From: Stomoxys calcitrans
Lineage: Eukaryota; Arthropoda; Insecta; Diptera; Muscidae
NCBI RefSeq assembly: GCF_963082655.1
Contig: NC_081553.1
Span: 155,349,441 to 155,413,440 of the forward strand
Length of the DNA stretch: 64,000 bases
Direction of reading: 5' to 3'
Below the pieces are notes generated by a model that saw only the letters and a list, made by a program, of their open reading frames with translations, ran no database searches and had not been told where the DNA came from. A program made the position numbers and the translations under genes. Shown one piece after another: positions 10,293-21,309 of the stretch. The stretch's first letter is position 1. The number at the start of each line of letters is the position of its first letter.

Positions 10293-12950
10293 TCATGATA
10301 TTAAGAGATCATAGGGTTTAGTTCTATTCAGTCTACGTCTGGTACTTGGATCATTGAGATTAATGGCTTCTGGATTTACATGAAGGCGTAATCTGGCATC
10401 ATGTTTCGTTGCTGCAATTGATATTTCCTCTGACACTGTGTTCATGCGGAGGTCTCTATGGAGATCACTGTTGCGAACATACCAAGGGGCGTTAACTATG
10501 CTCCTTAGTACTTTATTTTGAAAATTTTGAATCATGTAGATATATTTCTTATGCGTGCAACCCCATAGTTGGACGCCATATAGCCATATTGGTTTTAATT
10601 GTTGATTATATAAAAGTAATTTGTTTTGAATGGAAAGTTCAGATTTCCTGCCCATAAGATATTTGAGTTTTGACCATTTAATATTAAGTTCTTCGATTTT
10701 CTTCTTGACATGCGCTTTCCAGCGTAATTTCGAATCCAGGGTCATACCAAGATATTTCGCATTGTCCGAATAAGGGATACTGACTCCATTTATATGCACG
10801 GGGATGTTCCTGGTAGCTTTATTTGTAAAGTTTACATGAACCGACTTCGAATGGTTCAACTTTATTTGCCAAACAGAGGCCCAACGATTTATTTCATTAA
10901 GAGCTTGTTGCAATTTAGTGATTGCTTGCTCCTCTGTATCTGCCACAGCAAGTATAGCAGTATCATCCGCAAAAGTTGCAATGACTGAGTTTGGTGGTTC
11001 TGGCAAATCGCTAGTGTATAAAAGATATAGGACGGGACCTAGGATACTTCCTTGAGGCACACCTGTACCAATTTTCTTCATGTCTGAGTAGGAGTCATCC
11101 TGTTTAATTCTGAAGAATCTATCCGATAAGAATGATTTTAGAAATTCAACATATATTTCAGGCAACATCCTGCTTAATTTCCTTATAAGCCCGACATGGC
11201 ATACTTTGTCAAAAGCCTGCGACACATCTAAGAATACAGCAGAACATATTTTTTTATCCTCAAAGCTTTGTTCAATAGTATTAGTTATGCGGTGTATCTG
11301 GTCAATAGTTGAATGGGAATTTCTAAAACCAAATTGATGGTCTGGTATGAGATTTTTTTCTGCAATAATGGGGTTTAAACGACTCAAAAACAGTTTTTCT
11401 AGCAGTTTGGATAACATTGGTAGTAGAGATATTGGTCTATATGAGGTTACCTCTGTTGTAGGTTTACCTGGTTTAGGTATCATACGGATTTCTGCAATTT
11501 TCCAAAAAGTTGGCATTCTTCTTAACTTGAAGCAGGAATTAAATAATTGGGTTATTTTAATGATGCAATTATATGTAAGATTTCTTAGTATTTCAGTATT
11601 TATTAAGTCGAAACCTGGACATTTCTTTAGCTGCATACGGCCTATTTCTGCATATACCTCACCAACTGTAACATTCTCGATGCTTTGTTCGAAATTTCCT
11701 ATACCTTCATTACCATTAGTTGGAACTTCATTGTTATTGGAGAAAACGTTCTCCATGTGTTCTGAAAATATTTGCGCCTTTTCCATATTCGTTTTGGCCC
11801 ATGATGAGTCATCTTTTCTTATTGGATAATTTCTTGGTACAGGCCTCTTAACTCCTTTTGTTGCTTTCCAAAGTGAATAGTCGGTACTTTTATCAGTTGT
11901 TAACGACAACAGATGTTGCCTAAGTTCCATATCTCTGAAAAGTTTGGTTTCTGCACTGAGTTCCTTAGTGATTTTATTTAAGAGTGTCTTGTATGACGGA
12001 TGTCTAGTTTGCTGCCATTTCTTACGTATTTTGCGTTTCAGTTGAATTTTTTCTCTAATATATACCGGGTAGGTTTGTTCAGAAGCAGTACTTCGATAAT
12101 CAGGAGTACTTTGCCATGCGGCTTTCTGAATAGTTGCAGTTAGTATTTCAACTTCATTTTCCAAATCGTCTACAGAGATTGGTGCTTCGACTTTCAAATC
12201 TGCATTCCACAAGATTAAATTGAAATATTGCCAGTCGGTAAATTTATTTATCAAAAAGGGTGGAGGCTCTTTTGTTAGTATTTTTTCAAAAAGTGTAAGG
12301 AAGATTGGAGAGTGGTCTGAGCTTAGATCAAAACCATTTTCTATTTTTATTCGGGACGTCGATATTTTTTTGACCAGAAAAAAGTCTATTAAGTCGGGAA
12401 TTTTGTTTGTATCAGTTGGCCAATAGGTTGGTGTACCTGATGAGATTATTGAGCAACCAGTATCATTCGACGCTTTGAGTAGTTCTCTGCCTTTTGTAGT
12501 TGTTAATCGGGATCCCCAGTGAGTATGTTTGGCGTTAAAGTCGCCTCCAATAATGTGCCTGTCGTTGTGTTTTTCTATCAGCTGTTTATATTGTTCGTAT
12601 TTAATTTGATGTTTCGGTGGACTGTAGAGAGCTGTTATGAGTAAATTTTCATTTTTAGTGAATATTTTTATTGTGGTAGCCTGAAATTCATCCGTTTTTA
12701 TTTCCTCATCTTCTATATGCTTTATCGACTTCCTAACTATAACTGCGCTACCTCCTCTAGCAGTATTCGTTGGGTGAGTGGTATGATACACCTCGTAATT
12801 TTTGAATCTTATATATGATTGAGTAGTGAAATGGGTTTCTGATATTAGACAAACATCTATTTTCTCGTTGTTGAGCACGACTTCAAGCTCCCTTTGGTGT
12901 TTGTGGAGGCCATTGGCGTTCCATAACATAATCTTAAGCGGGTTATACAT
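10293..12950 (-). CDS. Jockey ORF2: endonuclease and reverse transcriptase
   Basis: 885 codons, no break. Residues 1-230 form an APE-type endonuclease: LWNANGLHKHQREL, the catalytic-site ISETHF, GGDFNAKHTHWGS and SSDHSPIF. The RT spans roughly 430-720: IPKPGKP and SYRPISLLPMLSKLLEKL, HQFGFRNSHSTIDQ, motif A AVFLDVSQAFDKV, GVPQGSILGPVLYLLYTSDL and the catalytic box TFADDTAIL. The C-terminal thumb (KYLGMTLDSKLRWKAH, LKPIWLYGVQLWG) follows. There is no RNase H, as usual for the Jockey clade. The enzyme nicks target DNA and copies element RNA at the nick. The ATG overlaps the ORF1 stop (ATGTATAA), which suggests coupled re-initiation. All catalytic residues I can place are present. Confidence 0.95.
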   Translation of the reverse strand: MYNPLKIMLWNANGLHKHQRELEVVLNNEKIDVCLISETHFTTQSYIRFKNYEVYHTTHPTNTARGGSAVIVRKSIKHIEDEEIKTDEFQATTIKIFTKNENLLITALYSPPKHQIKYEQYKQLIEKHNDRHIIGGDFNAKHTHWGSRLTTTKGRELLKASNDTGCSIISSGTPTYWPTDTNKIPDLIDFFLVKKISTSRIKIENGFDLSSDHSPIFLTLFEKILTKEPPPFLINKFTDWQYFNLILWNADLKVEAPISVDDLENEVEILTATIQKAAWQSTPDYRSTASEQTYPVYIREKIQLKRKIRKKWQQTRHPSYKTLLNKITKELSAETKLFRDMELRQHLLSLTTDKSTDYSLWKATKGVKRPVPRNYPIRKDDSSWAKTNMEKAQIFSEHMENVFSNNNEVPTNGNEGIGNFEQSIENVTVGEVYAEIGRMQLKKCPGFDLINTEILRNLTYNCIIKITQLFNSCFKLRRMPTFWKIAEIRMIPKPGKPTTEVTSYRPISLLPMLSKLLEKLFLSRLNPIIAEKNLIPDHQFGFRNSHSTIDQIHRITNTIEQSFEDKKICSAVFLDVSQAFDKVCHVGLIRKLSRMLPEIYVEFLKSFLSDRFFRIKQDDSYSDMKKIGTGVPQGSILGPVLYLLYTSDLPEPPNSVIATFADDTAILAVADTEEQAITKLQQALNEINRWASVWQIKLNHSKSVHVNFTNKATRNIPVHINGVSIPYSDNAKYLGMTLDSKLRWKAHVKKKIEELNIKWSKLKYLMGRKSELSIQNKLLLYNQQLKPIWLYGVQLWGCTHKKYIYMIQNFQNKVLRSIVNAPWYVRNSDLHRDLRMNTVSEEISIAATKHDARLRLHVNPEAINLNDPSTRRRLNRTKPYDLLIS

Positions 12951-13653
12951 GTTTAGATACGTTTGATGTTTTCTCGAGATTAGCTAGTCTGATTTCAATA
13001 GTTTTAAAAAAGTTTTCTTGAGTACTAAGCCTACTGAGTATTTGTGACAGTATATTGTTTGGAGCTTCTGAAACGATATTTCCGGTGACACTCGCATATG
13101 ATTGCGGGTTTTCATTGCTATTTCGTGGAATATTGGTGTATGGTATAGTACGCTTACTGGTTGATTGTAATTTCTTGTTTCTTAGCTTCTGCAACTCTTT
13201 GGCGACTTGACATCCTCGGTATGATGCGGGATGTTGTTCACCACAATTACAGCATTTTGGACGGTCTATTTCTTTATCGCATTCGTACGAATTATGTTTA
13301 CCCGCACATTTGACACACCGTGGAGGTTTATTACAGTAATTTTTGGTGTGACCAAAACTTTGGCATTGTTTACATTGAGGAAGCACTCTTTGTTGTTTTA
13401 TTTCCTCGATTTGAACAATGGAGTGGCAAATACTTCTTATTTTGAATATTTTTTGGATGTCTTCTTTGGAATCAAAAGATAAAACGAACATATTAAGAGG
13501 TTGTTTAGTTTTGAATTTAAGTTTATTTTGGGCATCAAGAACATTAAAACCTTGAGATTTGAGGTCATCAATTATTGATTCTTCTGATTCTGATTCTGAT
13601 TTACCGAATGGAATTAATCTTAGAACAAAAACTCGCTCGATAACAGATGACAT
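12943..13653 (-). CDS. Jockey ORF1: Gag-like nucleic-acid binding protein (short)
   Basis: 236 codons. Residues 1-75 resemble the domain that precedes zinc knuckles in jockey Gag (FVLRLIPFGKS, DDLKSQGFNVLDAQNKLKFK, LNMFVLSFDS). Three CCHC-type knuckles follow: CKQCQSFGHTKNYC, CVKCAGKHNSYEC and CCNCGEQHPASYRGC. The C-terminus has a basic patch and a weak coiled-coil (FFKTIEIRLANLEKTS). It binds element RNA in the ribonucleoprotein. The start ATG is the first one after an in-frame TAG seven codons upstream. Known jockey Gags are much longer, so the N-terminal part appears to be absent. Confidence 0.88.
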   Translation of the reverse strand: MSSVIERVFVLRLIPFGKSESESEESIIDDLKSQGFNVLDAQNKLKFKTKQPLNMFVLSFDSKEDIQKIFKIRSICHSIVQIEEIKQQRVLPQCKQCQSFGHTKNYCNKPPRCVKCAGKHNSYECDKEIDRPKCCNCGEQHPASYRGCQVAKELQKLRNKKLQSTSKRTIPYTNIPRNSNENPQSYASVTGNIVSEAPNNILSQILSRLSTQENFFKTIEIRLANLEKTSNVSKHV

Positions 13654-13791
13654 TTGGAAGAAATTATTGCACTAAAACCTCCGAAGTCCAAGCCTAATAT
13701 TGTCTGGATCGGATCATATTTATATATATGCCTTTATCATGAAATAAATATTCCATCATTTACCTCAAAAAAAATATATTTTTTCTCCGAA

Positions 13792-14472
13792 TACCGAAAT
13801 AACACTTACTTGCTTTACTTTAATTGGCTATTACAGAACATTTGTTCCACTAGCCGAACGAAGAATAGCGTTCCAAGCGCCTCGATCTTCTGCGCTCATT
13901 CTAAAATCTCTGACACCAAGTTTCGAGGTGTCTCCCACCACTTGATCTTTCCATTGGGCTTTTGGTCTTCCCGGTTTGCATGTACCACCGTGTTTGCCTT
14001 CAAAAGACTTCTATTCTGGAGCTTCTTTATCCATTCTGGCAACATGACCTAGCCAACGCAGCCGTTGTATTTTGAAGCGTGTAACTATGCTTTCTTCGTC
14101 ATACAGCTCGTGGTTCATACGTCGCCTATATTCTCCATTAACGCAAACTGGTCCAAATATTTTACTAAAATTTTTCTCTCAAATACTCCAAGCACTGTTT
14201 CTAAACTGCTTACTAAGTCAAAAGTAGCATCTGTTTGCCAGTATTATTCTTCGCTTTATCTCAAAACTGGTGTTATTCGTTTCGGCTACGGTGGTGCCGA
14301 GGTAGATAAAGTTACTGACTTTCTCCCTACTTTCTCCATTTTCTTTATCTGCTCGGTTGTACAAGGCATTTTGGGAGTTGAAACCATCAATTTCGTCTTA
14401 TCTGCATTTACTGCCAGACCCATTTTCACTGACTCTCTTTCGATTCAAAAGCAGCAGTTACCGAAATAACAC
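13792..14472. repeat. 14-bp target-site duplications flanking an RTE fragment
   Basis: TACCGAAATAACAC occurs at 13792-13805 and again at 14459-14472, bracketing the RTE fragment exactly. The left copy's first seven bases also serve as the Jockey target duplication. Confidence 0.93.
13806..14458 (-). mobile_element. RTE-like non-LTR retrotransposon, 3' end
   Basis: Minus-strand 5'-truncated copy. Readable pieces: IQRLRWLGHVARM at 14021-14059, a basic GRPKAQWKDQVV block at about 13940-13975, and WNAILRSA near 13870, the usual C-terminus of RTE-type RT. Upstream, parts of the thumb with TYLGTTVAETNNT-like text can be followed to about 14300. The 3' end is AATTGGCTATT...TTTAC near 13810. It is broken by frameshifts and stops. 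The 14-bp target duplications are perfect. Confidence 0.85.
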
Positions 14473-14690
14473 CTCTTTTTGGAAGCCCCTTATAGATCCA
14501 TAGTGGTGGTATTCAAAGTTATTATCTTGTTATTTTTTCAACATTTAATTTAATGTTAAAATAAAGAATAAACAAGTAAAACACATTGATTTGGGACTTT
14601 GCGAACTTTAAATATCCACCACCTTTATTTTAACATAACTCTACTATAACCATAGTCACATAAATATAGGCGAATGTATTTTTCAGGAAC
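14473..14690. other. No gene recognised
   Basis: AT-rich spacer; nothing recognised. Confidence 0.5.
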
Positions 14691-15130
14691 CAAAAATTTC
14701 ACTGAAATTGCCAAATAAATGCAATATGGGATTAAGACCTCAAATCGGAAGAACAGTCTTTAAGTAGTTTGCAAGGATGTCAAGGGATGTAATATGACTC
14801 GCTGTGCCAAATTTCACCGTACTGGGGTAATATATGCAACTGTTATGGGCTTAAGATCCAAAATCGGCTGATCGGTCTATATGGCAACTATAGGTAAATA
14901 TAGTCCGATCGAAACAATACTCGGCAAGGACATCGAAGCACAACTCATGTCTTAAATTTCAGCGAAATGCGATAATTACTGCGCCTTTTATGGGCTTAAG
15001 AATCTCAATCGGTAGATAGGTCTGTATGGGAGCTATATCTAAATATAGTCCAATTTTCCCCGTACTGGACAAATACGGCTCTATGCCAAATTTCAGCACT
15101 ATATATTAATTGTTAAATGCTGTAGCTTGA
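14691..15130 (+). mobile_element. DINE-like subfamily 2 fragment
   Basis: Contains units such as CAAATTTCACCGTACT, TATGGGCTTAAGATCCAAAA, TCGGCTGATCGGTCTATATG and GGCAACTATA, the same order as the array at 27200-28458. The ends with TATACCC are missing. No coding capacity. Confidence 0.7.
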
Positions 15131-15149
15131 TTACTACCCCTGCACACGA

Positions 15150-18100
15150 ACATCGTTAAGTTAGGTGTTAAATTAGGCTAGTTGTAAGCAGTCTGCCATG
15201 TGACTCACTGAAACGTTTTCGTCCGTTGTGATACCACACGAACAGAAGAAGAAAGATGCCTTCTAGTTCCTACCGTAAAGTTACCCAGACACATTGACTG
15301 AGACGTCTGTTCTAGCCAGCCACAGCAAAGCGGTAGACCTCTTCAAGTTAACATTGTGACACTTAGTTTGTGACCATCTGTCATTCGTTGCCCTTCGGGC
15401 TTAGTCCTGAAAACTTAGCATACTCACCAATTCCAATTCCCCATCAATGTATAAAGTAGTTCCAAGTCTCACAAGCTAGTCTGGTCTACAATTCCCTGAG
15501 GTATCTATGGGTCGAGGGCGGTTTTTTTATTCAGAAATATGTTCCCCAGAGATTTAATGACTGCCTGGCTGCCTGAGAAGATGTTTATGCCAATCGTCGT
15601 TGTGACATTGTATCTTAGCCATTCCGCCATTTCTTTAATTGCAAGAATACAACCACCGCTTACTACAGTGGTTGGGAAACCTTCTTGATACGACCAGTCT
15701 TAGTTCTTCGGAGTACACACCAAAGCCCACTAGGTCGTCTAGTTTGGTACCATCGGTACCATCGGTACCAAACTACACGACGATCTTTTGTAAGTTCTAT
15801 TACCAGTCTTTGTAAGTTCTATTACCAGGGATATTGTAGTTTTAATGGGTTCTATCCGGAATTGTGGTAGAGTACTTTTAATAAAAAAGCGGCTCAAGCT
15901 ATGTGTAATCCACTCTGCCTGGAACATCGTTCATTGTATCAAGGATAACACAGTGTCCGTATGCGCCACATGGCCAAAGAGAAGGGTCCCTTAGCTTCAC
16001 AGTAATGGTCGCAGCATTGGTGGTGGTGTAGCATTAAATTCAGTGCATCAGATGGTGTCGTCTCAGTGCGGCTGTGATGGACAAACAATCCATCCTTTGA
16101 ATCCGGCTGAGTATTGAAGTGCTGGTGGACTTTTGAAGCAGCGTCCACCAGACTCGTGACACCAGGTTTAAACCCCCTACTTTTTCCAATGGCTCTCTTG
16201 CAGGTGTATGGACCAAGAGTTGTCTTTCTTGTCCGTTCCAAAATGTTGGATATGAAGTTCAATTTCCTGTCCAGCAAAACATCCAGGTATTTCACGCTTT
16301 CAGTAAATGGAATATTCTCTCGCCCAAGGTAACTTTTAACTGGTATCTCCTGTAGGTTACTTGTATCTCCTGCTGAAGTGAAATATTTCTGCCTTAGACG
16401 GATCTGTATCATAACTACTTTCGGAAGCCCACTTGGTTGTCGCATGTAGAATGATAGGAAACTTTCCCATAATCGCAATAGCCATGTCATCGGCATACGC
16501 GATAATTTTTACACCTTTTTCCCCAAGAGACAATAATATACTTTTAATGGCTACATTCCAAAGTAGAGGAGACAGTACACATTGAGGTGTTATTCTGCTG
16601 ACCCATATTTTTAGATATTTAACAAAGTTTTCTTCATCCCAAGCAGTAATCCATCTTCTAAGTTTTTAATAAACTTCCTTACCGTAGTGTTGATGTCTCT
16701 AAACTCAATCTTCTTCATGATTGACGTCGGTTTTACATTGTTGAAAGCACCTTCAATATAAAATATGCTTTCATTATATATTCCTGGATAGGGAGAACCC
16801 TCAACGTAGGCGACCAAGCCGTGGAGGGCTGTTTCTATGGTCTTCCCCTTACTTTATGCATGCTGTTGCCGAGAAATGCGATCTCCAGAGATCCTTACCC
16901 TAAGATAAGTTTCTCTCAACCTTTCTAGATTCTTAAGCATAAAGGATGGTAGCCTAAAAGCACGAAAATCTTTCACCGGGTTTTCCTGATTTTGGAATGA
17001 AATTGACTTTTGTGTCACTGCATCCCACAGGTATATATGCTGATACAAGCAGAGTGTATTTGCCGAAGCCAATCAGCTAGTCTATCAGACACAGCTTGTA
17101 ATTCAACCAGTGATACACTATCAAACTTTGCAACTTGAAATTATTTATCGCCCAAAGAAATTTCGACGAATGGATATTCTGGGGGCACGTTGTCTGTTGG
17201 AGAGTTTACCGGGAAATTGGTATCAAAAAGTAGTTCTAGTGCTTCCTCATTAGACATGGTCCATACATTCTTTGAATTCTGAATGTATCCACCCAGGATT
17301 TGTTTCGAGACTTTCTCAGCTCTCCTTATATTTTCTTAGCTCAGCCGAGTAGACGTCCCAATCGTGTGATTTCCTTGTGGCTTTCACCCTGTTGAAGAAT
17401 TTTCTGCAACCTTCCATAGACGAACTAGTTCTGGGGTCCACCATGGCAGTCGCTGTTTGCCTCTTGGCTTGGCAATAAGACAAGCTGACACAACCGAATC
17501 ATTCAAGGCCTTCGTGGTCCGCTTGACCAATATTTCTATGTCCTTCGCAGTTTCCACTTCCCTTTCTGGTCTAGAATTTGCATGCTGAAATTTATCCCAA
17601 TCCGCCTTTCTTCTGTTTAGGCAAGGGACCACTTCTTCAGTATTTTTGCCAAGGCTGAAACTAATATAATGATGATTAGAGAAGCTTTGTTTATCTAACA
17701 CTTCCGAGTCGTGATATCTAGTATATCCTGCTCCTTTTTGGTAATAAAGGTCGGTTTATTCTCTCTATTACAATTCGCTGGATTTCAACTTATAATTTAT
17801 CCCATAAGCAGCCCGTTTTTATCCAAACTTCCCCATATATGGTGATGTGCATTAGCATCCCCTTTCGACAATGAGGCTCTTTTTCCCTGCAGAAGCGGCT
17901 TTAACAAGCAACAGGGCTTGTGGGGTCTCGTTTCGACGTCTTCCCCTCCTGTTTCGAACGAGGCAGAGGGATTTTCAGTTTCTTGCAATCCACCTGAGTT
18001 AATAGATGTGATAGATAATTCCTTAGACAAGTGTTCAGCAAAAACTGCTGAGTCGTCTTCTAAATCCCCAACCCCACCGCTTCTATACACTTTCAGTCTC

Positions 18101-18285
18101 AACTTGTTGAATCCGTTGAATACAACTGCTTCAGACTTGTTGAGGTCTGCGAGACAGCCGGTGTTTAGTACGAATACTACATGCCTCCGGTCGCCGAAAA
18201 TAACTACCTATTACGAGTTACAGAATATTCTTGCGGAGCCAAAATACAAAACGTCAGCTCCACTCAACGGCCCAAACTTGTTTAG
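15150..18285 (-). mobile_element. RH2 copy A: RNase H-type non-LTR retrotransposon, decayed
   Basis: Minus-strand copy, colinear with RH2 copy B (36545-43010). Going 5' to 3': the ORF1/endonuclease region (18285-17760, with GDANAHHHIWGSLDKNG at 17865-17815), the linker (17701-17384: WWTPELVRLWK, TKALNDSVVSA), RT fingers and palm (17072-16611: FRLPSFMLKNLERLRETYLR, then IEGAFNNVKPTSI), the thumb (16496-15939: FTESVKYLDVLLDRKLNF, CKRAIGKSRG) and a damaged RNase H and tail to about 15150. No frame exceeds 185 codons. No other insertion interrupts it, so it serves as the empty-site reference for the copia insertion in copy B (17785: CTTATAATTTATCCCATAAG). Confidence 0.82.
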
Positions 18286-18587
18286 CAAAATTAAGTTTTT
18301 GCTAAAATTGCATAACAATTGCAATTGCTTTTTTATAATGAGCTCGAGCCAGATTAAACCAAAATGTCATATGTACAACGAAACATTTTTAAACAGTAAT
18401 TAACTTACCTTTCCCAGCGGTGGGTGAACGTCAAAAAAAAATGTCCGATTAATATACCAGCTGGCCATTTTACCAAAATGGGTCTCGTCCCAACTAAAAA
18501 AAAATAAAATATGAAAGAGCAACATTTAAAAATTGTCTAGGGAAAGGTCATAGCTGGATAATGGCGCAATAATTGAATAATAAATAC
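18286..18587. other. AT-rich spacer, no gene recognised
   Basis: Nothing recognised. Homology to RH2 copy B ends near 18285. Confidence 0.5.
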
Positions 18588-19729
18588 AAACAAGTAAAAG
18601 CGTGCTAAGTTCGGCCGGGCCGAATCTTATATACCCTCCACCATAAATTGCATTTGTCGAGTTCTTTTCCCGATATGCAAACAAAGGACAAAAGAAAAGA
18701 ATTGCTATAATATTGAAGCTATATCAAGTTATGGTCCGAATCGGACCATAATTTAATTGAATATTGAAAACCATAATATTTAGAAGTCATTGTGAAAATT
18801 TTCATCCAATTCGAGTAACAATTTTTAGCCAATTCGATCGGTTTATATGGGAGTTGTATAAAGCTATAGACCGATTCGGACCTTACTTGACATGTATGTT
18901 GAAGGTCATGGGAAAAGTCGTTTACAAAATTTCAGCCAAATCGAATAATAATTACGCCCTGTGGAGGCTCAAGAAGTCAAGATCCCAGATCGGTTTATAT
19001 AGCAGCTATATCAGGTTATGAATCGATTTGAACCATTTTTGGCACAGTTATTATAAGTCATAACAAAACATGTCATGCGAAATTTCAGCCCGGATAAGAA
19101 TTGCGCCCTCTAGTGGCTCAAGAAGTCAAGCGTCAAGATCGGTTTATATGGCGGCTATATCAGGTTATGAACCATAGTAAGCACAGCTGTTGGAGGTCAT
19201 AACAAAACTCGTCGTGCAAAATTTCAGCCAAATCGGATAGGAATTGCGCCCTCTAGACGATCAAGAAGTCAAGACCCCAGATCGGTTTATATGACAGCTA
19301 TATCAGGTTATACTCCGATTTAGACCATACTCAGAACAGTTGTTGGAAGTCATAATAAAACACCGTATGCAAAATTTCAGCTAATCGGAAAAGAATTGTG
19401 CGCTCTAATGGCTCAAGAAGTCAAGATCCACGATCGGTTTATATGGCAACTATATCAAAACAGGGACCGACATAGCCCATTTACAATCCCAACCGACCTA
19501 CACTAGAAAGAAGTATTTGTGCAAAATTTCAAGCGGGCAGCTTTACTTCTTCGAAAGTTGGCGTGCTTTCGACAGACAGACGGACGGACGGACATGGCTA
19601 GATCGACTTAAAATGTCATGATGATCAAGAATAAATATACTTTATGGGGTCTTAGATAAATATTTCGAGGAGTTACAAACAGAATGACGAAATTAGTATA
19701 CCCCCACCCTATGGTGGAGGGTATAAAAA
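18588..19729 (+). mobile_element. DINE-1/Helentron-like element, complete
   Basis: About 1.14 kb from AAACAAGTAAAAGCGTGC to ATGGTGGAGGGTATAAAAA. It carries both subterminal inverted repeats (TATATACCCTCCACCAT and its mirror), several internal units of about 153 bp (AGATCGGTTTATATGACAGC, ATTGCGCCCTCTAG), GACAGACAGACGGACGGACG and ATGATCAAGAATAAATATAC. No open frame of note. Non-autonomous. Confidence 0.85.
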
Positions 19730-19980
19730 CGTAAAGATATCTGTATATGTAACTTACAATTTACTCCAATTGGAATGGTTGTAAAGCTCTATGATCCATT
19801 TGACATCTCCTGCTGATGATTTTTCTTGGTCGAAAATGAAATCGCAATACAGGAAACCAGTCAAATGCTTCTAGCAAAAACACACTCTTTGCTGACTTTT
19901 AATTTTTTTTGCTATACTATTCTTTGAATAGAATGCATTAAACAATGGTCTAAAGCCAGATAATATCCTGCAATAGAATC
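19730..19980. other. No gene recognised
   Basis: AT-rich spacer between a DINE-like element and a MITE. Confidence 0.5.
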
Positions 19981-19982
19981 TA

Positions 19983-20218
19983 TTGGGTTGCCCAAAAAGT
20001 AATTGAGGATTTTTTAAAAGAAAGTAAATGCATTTTTAATAAAACTTAGAATGAACTTTAATCAAATATACTTTTTTACACTTTTTTTCTAAAGCAAACT
20101 AAAAGTAAAAGCTGATAACTGACAGAAGAAAGAATGCAATTACAGAGTCACAAGCTGTGAAAAAATTTGTCAACGCCGACTATATGAAAAATCCGCAATT
20201 ACTTTTTGGGCAACCCAA
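19983..20218. mobile_element. mariner-type MITE, 236 bp
   Basis: TIRs of about 32 bp begin TTGGGTTGCCCAAAAAGTAA and continue TTG(C/A)GGATTTTT; the right end mirrors them. TA duplications flank it (19981-19982 and 20219-20220). There is no transposase; it would need an autonomous mariner. A sister copy of the same length lies at 43239-43474. Confidence 0.93.
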
Positions 20219-20220
20219 TA

Positions 20221-20756
20221 TATAATAAGAGTTTGTTTGTTTGGCGCTTCCTCTCATTTGGAATTAGGCCGGGATTCTCATTATTAGGTTACAATATATC
20301 GTATCGTTATTCTTCTTGTTAAATGAATTTGTTTTTCTGTATAAATGCTTATTGCTTATCCTAACGAAAAACCTCAACCGGCAGATAAGTGGCGGTTTGT
20401 GATTTATCGTCTCGATAATATATGGTAATATACAATCAGCTGTTTTTTGTTTACAGACTGCTGCGTCATTTTAAGAATGTTCGCGTACTTATCCATTAAC
20501 AATTTTACAGTAAAAATTTGTGGGAGAGTAAGAAGTTTCTGCTGTGGAAAAAACCCTTAGGAGAAATTTGCAACCTTTTATTTACAAAACTCTCCAAATG
20601 TTTTTTTCGGACGAAAGCAAACAAACGACTTTCAGTAAAAATTTGTGAATGTTTTCGAGTACGTTACGAAGTACGAAGTTTTTTTTATTGTAACTGTGAA
20701 ACTTTTCGCTTCAACAAATACAATTTACGCCATAAACATAGCATTATTGAATGTAA
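20221..20756. other. No gene recognised
   Basis: A 97-codon frame (20518-20811) has no recognisable motif and low complexity typical of AT-rich DNA. A near-repeat of CAGTAAAAATTTGTG occurs at 20509 and 20634. Confidence 0.5.
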
Positions 20757-21290
20757 CTTTACTTTAATTGGCCAGGAGCCTGGAGCTTCTACATCCATTC
20801 TGATAACATGACCCAGACAACGCAACCGCTGTATTTTGATGCGTTTAAATATGCTACATTAACGCAGACTGGTCCATATATATTAAGGAGGATTTTTGTC
20901 TCAAACACTTCAAGCACCCCCTCATCTGTTTTCGCAAGTACCCATACTACGGAACCATACAACAGCACGGCTAGTATCAGTAACTTGTAAAGTGTAATTT
21001 TCGTCTGTCGAGAGGTGGATTTGATCCCCATCTGCGTTTCTTTATCCAAAGTAGCATCTGTTCTCCAATATCATCCTTCGTTTTATTTCAAAATTGGTGT
21101 CATTTGTTTCGGATACTGCGGTGCCTAGTTAGATAAAGTTGCTGACTAACTCAAATTTGTAGTTCCCTTTCTCCATTTTCTTTATCTGCTCGAGTTTAGA
21201 GGGTTCTAAGGGAATTCATATCATCCACTTTGTCTCATCTCCATTAAATGTCAAACCCACTTTCGTTGATGCGCTTGCGATGGTTGACCG
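20757..21290 (-). mobile_element. RTE-like fragment, RT thumb to 3' end
   Basis: The minus frame 21049-20789 reads ITLYKLLILAVLLYGSVVW, then VLAKTDEGVLEVFETKIL and YGPVCVN, a typical RTE thumb. The 3' end TTTACTTTAATTGGCC matches that of the copy at 13806, but the last part of the RT is deleted between about 20770 and 20800. Upstream homology continues to about 21270 with frame breaks. Confidence 0.8.
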
Positions 21291-21309
21291 ACCCATAATA
21301 TCTAATCAA

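Larger units (their letters stand above)
10103..13791 (-). mobile_element. Jockey-clade non-LTR retrotransposon, young copy
   Basis: Minus-strand element of about 3.7 kb flanked by TACCGAA on both sides. Order on the minus strand: about 138 bp without a long frame, ORF1 (13653-12943), ORF2 (12950-10293), a 3' UTR of about 150 bp, and a poly(A) tail seen as 39 T on the plus strand (10103-10141). Both ORFs are uninterrupted, unlike almost all other elements in the window. ORF1 is short for a jockey Gag and lacks the N-terminal half, so the copy may be 5'-truncated or may derive from a lineage with a short ORF1. Confidence 0.93.

Noticed and set aside
11347..11829. 160-codon plus-strand frame inside the Jockey element
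   Set aside because: Shadow of ORF2 on the opposite strand, which has all RT motifs.
20518..20811. 97-codon plus frame before the RTE fragment
   Set aside because: No motif, AT-rich codons, runs into the RTE 3' end; not supported.
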